DNA from: Oscillospiraceae bacterium
GTDB taxonomy: Bacteria; Bacillota; Clostridia; Oscillospirales; Acutalibacteraceae
Length of the DNA: 45,170 bases
NCBI GenBank assembly: GCA_022508805.1
Contig: JAFLUM010000014.1
Coordinates: 1-45,170 of the forward strand
Direction: 5' to 3'
The notes below the pieces were generated by a model. That model had not been told where the DNA came from, did no database searches, and saw only the letters and a program-made list of their open reading frames with translations. The number at the start of each line of letters is the position of its first letter. Within the stretch, counting starts at the first letter, position 1. Position numbers and translations under genes: made by a program. Shown piece by piece: positions 1 through 7,543 of this stretch.

Positions 1-57
1 AACTACCGTGTTCGGGATGGGAACGGGTGGACCCTCATCGTAATAAACACCGACTGC
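1..57 (-). rRNA. rrf: 5S ribosomal RNA, 5' part (cut by window edge)
   Basis: Read on the minus strand, the first ~57 bases match the conserved 5' portion of bacterial 5S rRNA, including the helix II/III segment CCACCCGTTCCCATCCCGAA followed by CACGGTAGTT. Only the 5' half is present; the rest lies left of the window. A promoter-like sequence ends about 33 bp upstream, so this 5S appears to be transcribed from its own start rather than as the last gene of a 16S-23S-5S transcript. The exact 5' end is estimated to within a few bases. Confidence 0.9.
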
Positions 58-89
58 ACGAAACAATGTATCTCGTGAATGTGTTAGAT

Positions 90-118
90 ATTTTATCACT
101 TACTTTTTCATTTTGCAA
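90..118 (-). promoter_or_regulatory. Promoter of the 5S rRNA gene
   Basis: On the minus strand, -35 TTGCAA (113-118), a 17-nt spacer and -10 TAAAAT (90-95) point toward the 5S gene. The -10 ends about 33 bp before the rRNA 5' end, leaving room for a short leader that would be processed off. This is a direct motif match; activity is inferred. Confidence 0.55.
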
Positions 119-270
119 GTGTTTTTTTCAAAAAAATTCAAATTTTATTAACTTTTAACATTTTGACCAATTTTTTACGCCTTGAAAGGTGGTATTCAGG
201 CAAAATATACATAAAGCAAAGTGAAAATGTGCATTTTCGACAAAAATGTATAAATTAAGCAGGTTTTAAA

Positions 271-295
271 TACGCTCCCTCAAAGAGGGAGCGTA
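271..295 (-). terminator. Hairpin downstream of the Lys/Pro-rich membrane protein gene
   Basis: A perfect 11-bp inverted repeat (271-281 and 285-295) with a 3-nt AAA loop (plus-strand reading) lies 30 bp past the stop of the 325-2340 gene. The following minus-strand bases are TTTAAAA-like rather than a long T tract, so termination may be imperfect. The core CTCCCTCAAAGAGGGA recurs almost exactly at 28322-28337, downstream of serS. Confidence 0.5.
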
Positions 296-324
296 GATAG
301 CCTTTTAGTTCCTGCAAAAGGTTG

Positions 325-2340
325 TTACCCCTCTTTTGCCGTGTTGAGCACCACGTACTCATAACCCTGATTTGGGTCGATCGCGATATAAACCGCTGTG
401 GTATTGTCGATAAACGCTAAATTTGAATGTGCCGAATAGTTTTTATCAACATATTTATTGTACTCACCCGTCTCAAGATCGAATATGTGTACCTGATAAT
501 CGATCATACTGTTTACCGTGCCCAAGACTACAAGATATCTGCCGTCGGGGCTTACTTGCATAAGCTCAGGGCTCATTATGAAGCCGATGAGCGTTTTTTC
601 TTCACCTGTTTTAAGGTTATAGAGCTTACCTTCATTTTTATTCAGAATATATTCACCGGAATTGAGATAGGACGAGCCCATTGTGCCGTAAAACGAGTGA
701 ACAAGCTCCTCTTTATCTCCTGTTTTGCGCATAACGTCAAAGCCCAGCTCGGTGCGCTTCATATATATGACCGCGTCGCCGTCCGTCAAAAGGAATTTGC
801 CGTAAATGTCGCTTGCAAACAGTGTTTCTTTCGTGCCGTTTTTAACAAATATATCCTGCTGTCCGGTGCCTGACGGGTATTCTCTTGCGGTTATAAACGG
901 AATATTTGACACGGTGGAGCTGTAGCCTTCTCTATTGAGTATGCAGAAATCCGACACTCCGGCGCCGTTCATATCCATATTGCGGTTGACTACGCTCAAG
1001 AAGCGTGATGTTTCTCCGCTGTCAAGATCTACCGTAAAGCTTTCAGTCCAAAGTATGTCGCCCTGAGTGATGGCATTGGAGCTTGTGGACACAAGCAGCA
1101 AAGCCTTTCGGTTGGATTTATAGGCATTCGGCAGATTTACCAGCTTGAACACCACTCTGTCATAGAACATAATGTCGGGATGTTGGTCGGAGCGGAAAAG
1201 CCCTATGCCGAATATCCTGTCGCCCAGCTCAACATATTCTATTGTCACAGGCAAAGTCGCATTGTCAAGGGCAACATTCACGTTGATGGAGTTTGTAGCG
1301 CTGACCGCAACCATTTTTTCGTTGCGGTATTGATAGTATCTGAGCTCGTAGCCTGATGAAAATCCGTAAAACACATCGGGAATGTCGCTTTGAATAAGAT
1401 TTACCATTACGCCGTTGCGGGCAATTTGAATATTTGCAAGTCTGTCCTCTTGTGTAGACGGTTCGGGAATATCGGCAGGATCGTCGCGCTCTATAATATA
1501 CTTATATCCCACGAAAACGGATACCAACGCTACCGCCAAAACTGCAATGAATATGGTGAGATAATCCTTAGCCTTCATCGGTTCTTTCGGCTTTTTTTCT
1601 TTGGGCGCTTTGGGTGCCTTTTCTTTCTTTTCCTTAGGAGCTTTGGGCGCCTTTTCCTTCTTTTCCTTTGGTGCCTTCGGCGGTTTTTCTTTTTTCTCTT
1701 TGGGCTGTTTAACCTTTTTTTCTTTTTTCGTATCTTTTTTGCCGCTGTCGTTATTAAATGAAAAGACGATTTCTTCCTCTCGGTCTGAAAGTCTTGTGAC
1801 ATTTTCAGCTACAGCATTTTCGCCGCCGTCGGAATATACGTCTTGTATTTCATCTTCCATGAACAATTCCTCGGCGGGAATGCCGTCGGTCACGGTTTCG
1901 TCTGCGTTTTCAATAATGCCGTCGGCAATTTTGAAAACCTCCGCTGAAACGCTATCGTCAATAACTTCTGCCGCTTTCTCTGCGATTTCATCATTATTAA
2001 GAGTTTGGGGAACTTCCTCAAAGATTTCTTTCTTACCGCGTTTTTTCTCTTTAACCTTTTTTTCTTTCGGTGCTTTTTCCTTTTTAGGCTTTTTATCCTT
2101 AGGAGGTTTTTCTTCTTTGATTTTTTTCTCTTTCGGAGGCTTTTCTGCTTTCGGCTGTTTTTCCTTTTTAGGTTTCGGAGCCTTAGTCACCTTTATTTTT
2201 TCTTTTTTAGGCTTTTTTTCTTTGGGAGCTTTTTCTTTTTTATTTTCAGCAGACTGTTTTTCCGCCGTTTCTTTGACCTCGGCGGCTTCACCGCTATCTA
2301 TTTTCTGATATTTTTTATTAAGAGAATTATTACCGTCCAT
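325..2340 (-). CDS. Lys/Pro/Glu-rich single-pass membrane protein with beta-propeller-like outer domain
   Basis: This is a 671-residue protein of unknown function. Residues ~30-105 and ~205-255 are low-complexity Lys/Pro/Glu tracts built on PKEKK/APKEKKEK units, separated by an acidic stretch (~105-200). One hydrophobic segment, about 261-281, is followed by a ~390-residue C-terminal domain. That domain carries repeated strands reading like a WD40/TolB-type propeller (for example MQVSPDGRYLVVLG and VHIFDLETGEYNKY near the end). The N-terminus has no signal peptide, so the charged repeats are probably cytoplasmic and the propeller-like part outside. The repeats are visible in the DNA at about 1600-1700 and 2040-2270. 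It is a separate unit from mrp, because a terminator lies at 2409-2436. I do not recognise a named family; a role at the cell envelope is inference. Confidence 0.8.
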   Translation of the reverse strand: MDGNNSLNKKYQKIDSGEAAEVKETAEKQSAENKKEKAPKEKKPKKEKIKVTKAPKPKKEKQPKAEKPPKEKKIKEEKPPKDKKPKKEKAPKEKKVKEKKRGKKEIFEEVPQTLNNDEIAEKAAEVIDDSVSAEVFKIADGIIENADETVTDGIPAEELFMEDEIQDVYSDGGENAVAENVTRLSDREEEIVFSFNNDSGKKDTKKEKKVKQPKEKKEKPPKAPKEKKEKAPKAPKEKKEKAPKAPKEKKPKEPMKAKDYLTIFIAVLAVALVSVFVGYKYIIERDDPADIPEPSTQEDRLANIQIARNGVMVNLIQSDIPDVFYGFSSGYELRYYQYRNEKMVAVSATNSINVNVALDNATLPVTIEYVELGDRIFGIGLFRSDQHPDIMFYDRVVFKLVNLPNAYKSNRKALLLVSTSSNAITQGDILWTESFTVDLDSGETSRFLSVVNRNMDMNGAGVSDFCILNREGYSSTVSNIPFITAREYPSGTGQQDIFVKNGTKETLFASDIYGKFLLTDGDAVIYMKRTELGFDVMRKTGDKEELVHSFYGTMGSSYLNSGEYILNKNEGKLYNLKTGEEKTLIGFIMSPELMQVSPDGRYLVVLGTVNSMIDYQVHIFDLETGEYNKYVDKNYSAHSNLAFIDNTTAVYIAIDPNQGYEYVVLNTAKEG

Positions 2341-2408
2341 AAAAACACCTCTCGGCTATATATTATACATTTTTTGCAGTCTCTTTGCAATAATCATTTT
2401 AATATTAG

Positions 2409-2436
2409 AAAAAAGCCCTTCTCATAAGAGAAAGGC
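2409..2436 (-). terminator. Rho-independent terminator after mrp
   Basis: On the minus strand a 9-bp stem (2415-2423 with 2428-2436, loop of 4) is followed by six T residues. It sits 16 bp after the mrp stop codon and closes the upstream minus-strand run. Confidence 0.85.
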
Positions 2437-2451
2437 TCAAATAATAAAAAT

Positions 2452-3261
2452 TTACTCCGCTATTTTTTTGATTATATCCTGGAACTGCTTTTCCTCGCAA
2501 AGCTCTATTGCGCCCTTGTCCACAAGCGCCGCATTTGCAGGATTTATGGGCAATTTGGCAAGCACGGGAAGCTCCAGTTCTTTCGCTACCTCTTCGATTT
2601 TACTCTCGCCGAAAATATTATGCTTTTTACCGCAGTCGGGGCACTCAAAATAGCTCATATTTTCAACAAGGCCTAATATGGGCACATTCATCATTTTTGC
2701 CATATTCACGGCTTTTTTAACTATAAGCGTGACAAGGTCCTGCGGTGTAGTCACAATGATTATGCCGTCAACAGGCAGTGACTGGAACACGGTCAGCGGT
2801 ACGTCGCCTGTTCCGGGGGGCATATCCACGAACATAAAATCCACGTCGCCCCAAATTACCTCCTGCCAAAACTGATTGATAACGCCCGAGATAACGGGAC
2901 CGCGCCAAACAACAGGCTGATCCTCTTTTTCAAGGAGCAGATTAACGCTCATTATTCTTGTTCCCAGCTTTGAAAGCATTGGATAAATACCCTCGTTGCT
3001 GCCTTCGGCGCTGCCGTGAAGCCCGAAAGCTTTTGGGATAGACGGTCCTGTGATATCAGCATCGAGTATGGCGGTCTGATATCCCATAGTCTGTGCCGTC
3101 ACCGCAAGCATAGACGTAACAAGGCTTTTGCCTACGCCGCCCTTGCCGCTTACAACGCCTATAACCTTTTTAACACTGCTCAAATCGTTGAGCGGCACAC
3201 GCATATCTCTGCTCTCACAGCTTTGTGAACAGCTACCGCAATTTCCGCCGCATTCACTCAT
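2452..3261 (-). CDS. mrp: Mrp/ApbC/NBP35-family P-loop ATPase, iron-sulfur carrier
   Basis: This 269-residue cytoplasmic protein has a deviant Walker A motif, GKGGVGKS (39-46), a DADITGPSIPK segment (67-77) and a C-terminal CxxC (Cys207, Cys210), all hallmarks of Mrp/NBP35 ATPases. Members of this family bind and transfer Fe-S clusters as dimers, with the cluster held at the CxxC. The N-terminus has a further Cys cluster (Cys4, 8, 11, 15), as in NBP35-type proteins, which could hold a second cluster. The ATG has an AGAGGT ribosome site. It is the last gene of the tadA-mnmE-mrp run, 43 bp after mnmE, and is followed by a terminator. The client proteins cannot be deduced. Confidence 0.93.
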   Translation of the reverse strand: MSECGGNCGSCSQSCESRDMRVPLNDLSSVKKVIGVVSGKGGVGKSLVTSMLAVTAQTMGYQTAILDADITGPSIPKAFGLHGSAEGSNEGIYPMLSKLGTRIMSVNLLLEKEDQPVVWRGPVISGVINQFWQEVIWGDVDFMFVDMPPGTGDVPLTVFQSLPVDGIIIVTTPQDLVTLIVKKAVNMAKMMNVPILGLVENMSYFECPDCGKKHNIFGESKIEEVAKELELPVLAKLPINPANAALVDKGAIELCEEKQFQDIIKKIAE

Positions 3262-3304
3262 ATTGATTACCTCTTTTCATATTGTTAGTTAGTTTTTATC
3301 TATT

Positions 3305-4666
3305 TTACTTTCCAACACAGAATTGTGCGAAAATTTCATTTACTACAAGCTCGGTGGCTTTTTCTCCCGTTAAGACCATCAGGCTTTCCACTGCCGAATC
3401 AAGGCACACCGTGACAGCATCCAGAGTCAGACCCATATCCACAGCATTTCGTGCATCATTTAGTGCATCGCAAGCCTTTCGGCAGCAATCCCTTTGCCGT
3501 TCATTGATAACTGCCGCAGCAGACGTGTCAAAATCTGAAGTACCGAGTAGCTTTTCCACCGCCGACGATAGATCATCCTTACCCTCGCCTGTTTTGGCTG
3601 AGATAAAAACTGTCTGCGGAAAATTTTCTTCGATTTCATTGCTTAGATATTTTTTATCTAAGTCGGTTTTGTTTATGATTCCTATGGCTTTTTTGCCTTT
3701 GCAAAGCTCTATCAGACGGTGGTCCTCATCCGATAAGGGTCTTGACGCGTCAAAAACTGCCAGTACAAGTGAAGCATCTTCAAGTTTTTTAACAGCTCTT
3801 TCAACTCCGATGCTCTCTACCGTATCCTCCGTCTCACGAACACCCGCCGTATCCGAAAGCCTTAATGTGATGCCGCCCAAATTCACGGTATCCTCTACTA
3901 TATCCCGTGTTGTGCCTGCAATTTCGGTGACGATGGACTTTTCAGTTCCCGATAGCAGGTTCATAAGCGTGGATTTTCCCACATTGGGACAGCCCACTAT
4001 AGCGGTGTCGACACCCTCCATAATAATCTGCCCTTTATCGAAGTCATTTATCAGCTTTTCTAAATTTTTTATGCTCTCGTCAATATGCTCTTTGAGCCTT
4101 GGCGGCGAAATATCCTCGATTTCCTCGTACGGGTAATCCACCCACGCGGACAAAAGCGCCATATCGTAAAGGAGCTTATCGGTAATTTTTTTGATTTCCG
4201 CAAAAAGTCTGCCCGAAAGCACGCCCAAGGCAATTTTTTCCGCCCTTTCGCCTTGGGCGGAAATCAAATTCATAACCGATTCTGCGCTTGTGAGATCCAT
4301 TTTGCCGTTGAGAAAGGCTCTTTTTGTGAATTCTCCCGCCTCGGCAGGTACTGCGCCCGCTTTCAGCGCGGCTTTGAGCACGCGGTCGGTAACGTACAGT
4401 CCGCCGTGGCACGAAAGCTCCACAACATCCTCGCCCGTATAGCTTTTCGGCGCTTTGAAAACGAGAGCTACAACGGTGTCTATATCTCCGCCGCCGTCGA
4501 CAGCATTGCCGTAAAGGGCGGTATATCCGGGTATTTCGCAAAGCCTTTTACCGCTCAGCGACGAAAATATTCTGTCCCCGACCTCGACGGCATTTTCGCC
4601 CGATATACGGACTATTCCGATGCCGCCGGGGGCACGTCCCGTTGAAATTGCCGCAATGGTACTCAC
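3305..4666 (-). CDS. mnmE: tRNA modification GTPase MnmE
   Basis: This 453-residue protein, normal for the family, works with MnmG (21180-23060 in this window) to install the cmnm5 group on U34 of tRNAs. Its N-terminal formyl-THF-binding domain contains GRAPGGIGIVRISG. A G domain is inserted within a helical domain: G1 is GCPNVGKST (225-233), followed by the DTAG-type switch (SDTAGVRE) and the NKTD base-recognition motif. The C-terminus ends FCVGK with the invariant cysteine (Cys450). In the P-loop the usual arginine after the first glycine is Cys226. The start overlaps the tadA stop by 4 bp, indicating translational coupling. Confidence 0.97.
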   Translation of the reverse strand: MSTIAAISTGRAPGGIGIVRISGENAVEVGDRIFSSLSGKRLCEIPGYTALYGNAVDGGGDIDTVVALVFKAPKSYTGEDVVELSCHGGLYVTDRVLKAALKAGAVPAEAGEFTKRAFLNGKMDLTSAESVMNLISAQGERAEKIALGVLSGRLFAEIKKITDKLLYDMALLSAWVDYPYEEIEDISPPRLKEHIDESIKNLEKLINDFDKGQIIMEGVDTAIVGCPNVGKSTLMNLLSGTEKSIVTEIAGTTRDIVEDTVNLGGITLRLSDTAGVRETEDTVESIGVERAVKKLEDASLVLAVFDASRPLSDEDHRLIELCKGKKAIGIINKTDLDKKYLSNEIEENFPQTVFISAKTGEGKDDLSSAVEKLLGTSDFDTSAAAVINERQRDCCRKACDALNDARNAVDMGLTLDAVTVCLDSAVESLMVLTGEKATELVVNEIFAQFCVGK

Positions 4667-5142
4667 TTTTCATCCCCCGATTTATCCGCTCTCAGCTTTT
4701 TAAAAAACGCGGTTAGAATTTCGGAGCATTCTTCCTTTTCCACGCCGCCCTCGTAAAGAGGCTTGTGGGTAAAATTCATATCAAAAAGGCGAGCAGCCGA
4801 AACGACTGCTCCGTTTTTTTCATCATATGCGCCGAAATACACCTTTTTTATTCTCGAATTTATAATTGCGCCTGCGCACATGGGACACGGCTCAAGGGTA
4901 ACGTACATATCGCATTTCCAAAGCCGCCAGCCGCCCAAATTTTTACAGGCATCGTCTATCGCTTGAATTTCCGCGTGGTGCAGGGCATTTTTACCCGTTT
5001 CACGGCGGTTTCTTCCCTCGCCGACCACTTTTCCGTCACAAACTACCACGGCGCCCACAGGGACTTCACCCTCTTCGGCGGAAAGCTTTGCCAGAGAAAT
5101 GGCGCGAGCCATAAAAATATTCGTTTCCATATTAACTTGCAT
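4663..5142 (-). CDS. tadA: tRNA-specific adenosine deaminase TadA
   Basis: This 159-residue zinc deaminase converts A34 to inosine in tRNA-Arg(ACG). The catalytic signature is complete: His56-Ala57-Glu58 provides one zinc ligand and the proton shuttle, and PCPMC (85-89) gives the two Cys ligands. The length and the IKKVYFGAYDEKNGA segment fit TadA rather than a free-base deaminase. The start is uncertain: the first ATG (5142) overlaps the upstream CPBP gene by 11 bp and a second ATG (5130, METNIF) follows; neither has a strong ribosome site. It overlaps mnmE by 4 bp, so two tRNA-wobble enzymes are co-transcribed. Confidence 0.95.
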   Translation of the reverse strand: MQVNMETNIFMARAISLAKLSAEEGEVPVGAVVVCDGKVVGEGRNRRETGKNALHHAEIQAIDDACKNLGGWRLWKCDMYVTLEPCPMCAGAIINSRIKKVYFGAYDEKNGAVVSAARLFDMNFTHKPLYEGGVEKEECSEILTAFFKKLRADKSGDEK

Positions 5143-6235
5143 TGGAGCTTATACTGGTTGCGGTAAGTATCAGCATTATAACGATCGCTATTATCATAGT
5201 CGGATTTATGAAAAGCGCCGATACCTTTTCACCGCTTTTCAGTGTGTTGACTCCCTTTGTAAGTGGGTGTTCATATCCCGATTTTCCGAATTTTATAACA
5301 CTGAAAATTCCCAAAACAACAACAAAGCCAAGCATAGCATAAGTGACATTATTTGCCGCATCAATGCCGAAATTACCTTCTGTCGCCATAATAACGACCG
5401 AAAAAAGATTGTTGAGACAATGCAGAACTATTGAAGGCCACAAGCTGCCTGTCAACACGGCAACAAGTCCGAAATATATGCCTGCAACCATCGTGTACGG
5501 TATCTGAACCATATTGCCGTGAAGTATGGAAAATATCACGGCGGAAGATATTATGGCAAATGTATCGCCGTATCTTCTGAGTGGCTGCATAACGATGCCG
5601 CGAATGGCAGTTTCCTCGATAAGGGCGGGGACTATTGCCATTGATATTACGGATACGATTGTACCGAAAACTCCCGTGACCTGCATATCCTCCATACCGC
5701 TTGTAAAGGTTATGCCTAAGTACTCCTGAACATAGAAGGAAATAATATTTATACCCATAGATGACAAAAGAACCACAGGCAGCATAAACATTACAAAATA
5801 TATTGCCGCTTTTTTGTTATACGGTGTGCCGAAAGGCAGTATCCCCATAATTTTTTTCTTTTTTAATATAGAGTAAGCCAAAAAGAACGGTCCGCCGAGA
5901 AACAGTATTGATGCTATTATATCATAACAGGACGAAAGAATATCGTCAGAATAAAGTTCATTTAATAAAGGAAAATGATCAGATAATACCACAATAGCGA
6001 ATGAAATGACAGTGGCAATAATAATATACAAAATAATTGCCATACCAAAAAGGTTTCCTGCTGAACGCAGTATTTTTTTATCATTCTTTTTTCGTAAAGG
6101 ATCAATAAAAGGTCCGCCGGGAGGAGCCCATCCGTTCGGCATATTTTGCCCGTAACCGAAGCCCTGCTGACCCCAGCCGCCAAACTGACTGTTGCCGTTG
6201 ACGAACTGACCGCCCCTGTTAAAATTATTATCCAT
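5132..6235 (-). CDS. CPBP-family intramembrane glutamic protease
   Basis: This 367-residue multi-spanning membrane protein has an N-terminal Gly/Asn/Gln-rich cytoplasmic tail (1-45) with FGGWGQQGFGYGQ-like sequence, followed by about eight hydrophobic segments. It carries the CPBP (Abi/CaaX protease-like, DUF/PF02517) motifs: EETAIR (Glu207, Glu208, Arg212), His239 in the next helix and the H-x2-N pair near His272/Asn275. These residues form the proposed active site of type II CAAX prenyl endopeptidase-like proteases. In bacteria such proteins are linked to bacteriocin immunity or membrane-protein processing; the substrate here is unknown. It lies between the LCP gene and tadA in a tightly packed minus-strand run. 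Confidence 0.88.
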   Translation of the reverse strand: MDNNFNRGGQFVNGNSQFGGWGQQGFGYGQNMPNGWAPPGGPFIDPLRKKNDKKILRSAGNLFGMAIILYIIIATVISFAIVVLSDHFPLLNELYSDDILSSCYDIIASILFLGGPFFLAYSILKKKKIMGILPFGTPYNKKAAIYFVMFMLPVVLLSSMGINIISFYVQEYLGITFTSGMEDMQVTGVFGTIVSVISMAIVPALIEETAIRGIVMQPLRRYGDTFAIISSAVIFSILHGNMVQIPYTMVAGIYFGLVAVLTGSLWPSIVLHCLNNLFSVVIMATEGNFGIDAANNVTYAMLGFVVVLGIFSVIKFGKSGYEHPLTKGVNTLKSGEKVSALFINPTMIIAIVIMLILTATSISSNAS

Positions 6236-6295
6236 AATGATTTCACCTCAATCCACGGTAATCGGTAGGTGATCAATGATCAAATGTGCCTGCTG

Positions 6296-7486
6296 TTACC
6301 TTTTTGTAACGTATCCGCCCATAACGGAAATAGCGGTTTTTCTGTTTTCCTCAAGCTTTATATTCGTTGTGCCGTAAAGCTCTTTTTGAAGATTCTGTGC
6401 CGCAAGAGGGTAGTCAACTACCCAAATCCACGCAGAGCCTCTATAACCGTAACGCGCATCCTCGGTAGGCATTGTTATTTCAGTTATCTTGTATCCCGCC
6501 CAGCCGTTTGCTACCGCCTGAGTCGCATAGTTGAGTATTTCTCTCTTGCTGATATTCGTTCTCACGTTGGCAAGTATAACGTCGGCAACATCGTTAATCT
6601 CAGTAAGGCTTGCTGACTTACACTTATTAATAATCGCATCAATGACCTGACGCTGACGCTTAACACGGCTGACATCACCGTCTGCGTCCGTTTTTCTTAC
6701 ACGGCTGAAGGCAAGAGCCTGTTTGCCGTCAAGAAGCACGTTTTCTCCCGAGGCAATTTCGTTTATGTCTTTAAAATCCTTGCTTTTATTAAGATGATTG
6801 GCAACATAAGCAGGTACGTCCACTCTTACGCCGCCGAGAACGTCGATCACTTGCGTAAAGGAGTCGAAATCCACGAGAGCATAGCCGTCTATCTCTATTT
6901 TATAGTCATTCTCGATGGTCTCACAAAGATATGCAGGTCCGCCGTTCATACAAGCCGCGTTCAGCTTTGCATAACGGTCAAAGCCGTCCATATAAGTGTA
7001 GCTGTCACGCATAAAGGATGCAAGCTTTATGGTTTTACCTTTTTTGTCGATAGAAACGAGCATCATTACGTCTGTGTTACCCTTTTCCGTTATATCGGCA
7101 CGCTTAGGATCCTCTGCCGAAGCATCACTGCCTATGAGCAATACGTTTATAATGTTTTTGCTGCTCATTTTTTCGCCGCCGTTAGTTGCCCAGTTTTTAA
7201 GAATATCCTTGAAATCGCTTCCGCCCGCGTCGTCAATTTGCGCAAAATCAAGTTTATCGTCATCAACGTCAACGAATTCCTGCGTGGGGTCGATAGTCGT
7301 TTGCCCTTTGTCGTCATAATCGATTAGACCCAGCTTATCGGATACAAACTTGCCCACAAAGGCAGAGATGAAGATAAGCAACGCAAGTATAATTAAAAGA
7401 ATAATTATCAAGGTCTTTTTCTTCTTTTTCTTTTCAGGCTCTTTGCCGTCAAAAGTAATTACTTCGTCCTTATTTTCTTTGTTCAT
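6296..7486 (-). CDS. LytR-CpsA-Psr (LCP) family cell-wall ligase
   Basis: This 396-residue protein has a basic cytoplasmic N-terminus (KKKKKK at ~19-24), one membrane anchor (~25-46), a linker, and an extracellular LCP domain from ~110. Recognisable LCP segments are NVLLIGSD (114-121), NTDVMMLVSID (137-147) and the catalytic-core ASFMRDSY (156-163, Arg160-Asp161). Family members transfer polyprenyl-linked polymers such as teichoic acid or capsule to peptidoglycan. The first basic residue of the usual RSDTMM motif is replaced (NTDVMM), although Asp139 is kept. It follows gyrA by 57 bp with no terminator visible, so part of its transcription may come from the gyrase operon. Confidence 0.9.
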   Translation of the reverse strand: MNKENKDEVITFDGKEPEKKKKKKTLIIILLIILALLIFISAFVGKFVSDKLGLIDYDDKGQTTIDPTQEFVDVDDDKLDFAQIDDAGGSDFKDILKNWATNGGEKMSSKNIINVLLIGSDASAEDPKRADITEKGNTDVMMLVSIDKKGKTIKLASFMRDSYTYMDGFDRYAKLNAACMNGGPAYLCETIENDYKIEIDGYALVDFDSFTQVIDVLGGVRVDVPAYVANHLNKSKDFKDINEIASGENVLLDGKQALAFSRVRKTDADGDVSRVKRQRQVIDAIINKCKSASLTEINDVADVILANVRTNISKREILNYATQAVANGWAGYKITEITMPTEDARYGYRGSAWIWVVDYPLAAQNLQKELYGTTNIKLEENRKTAISVMGGYVTKR

Positions 7487-7543
7487 AATATATCTTTCCT
7501 TTCACACAAGAAAAATATTGTTTAAGATGTTAATTGGAGCTTT

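Noticed and set aside
1601-2427. Phe/Ser-rich plus-strand frames opposite the Lys-rich membrane protein
   Set aside because: These are mirror images of the Lys/Pro/Glu codon repeats (AAG, GAA read as CTT, TTC); no ribosome site or family match.
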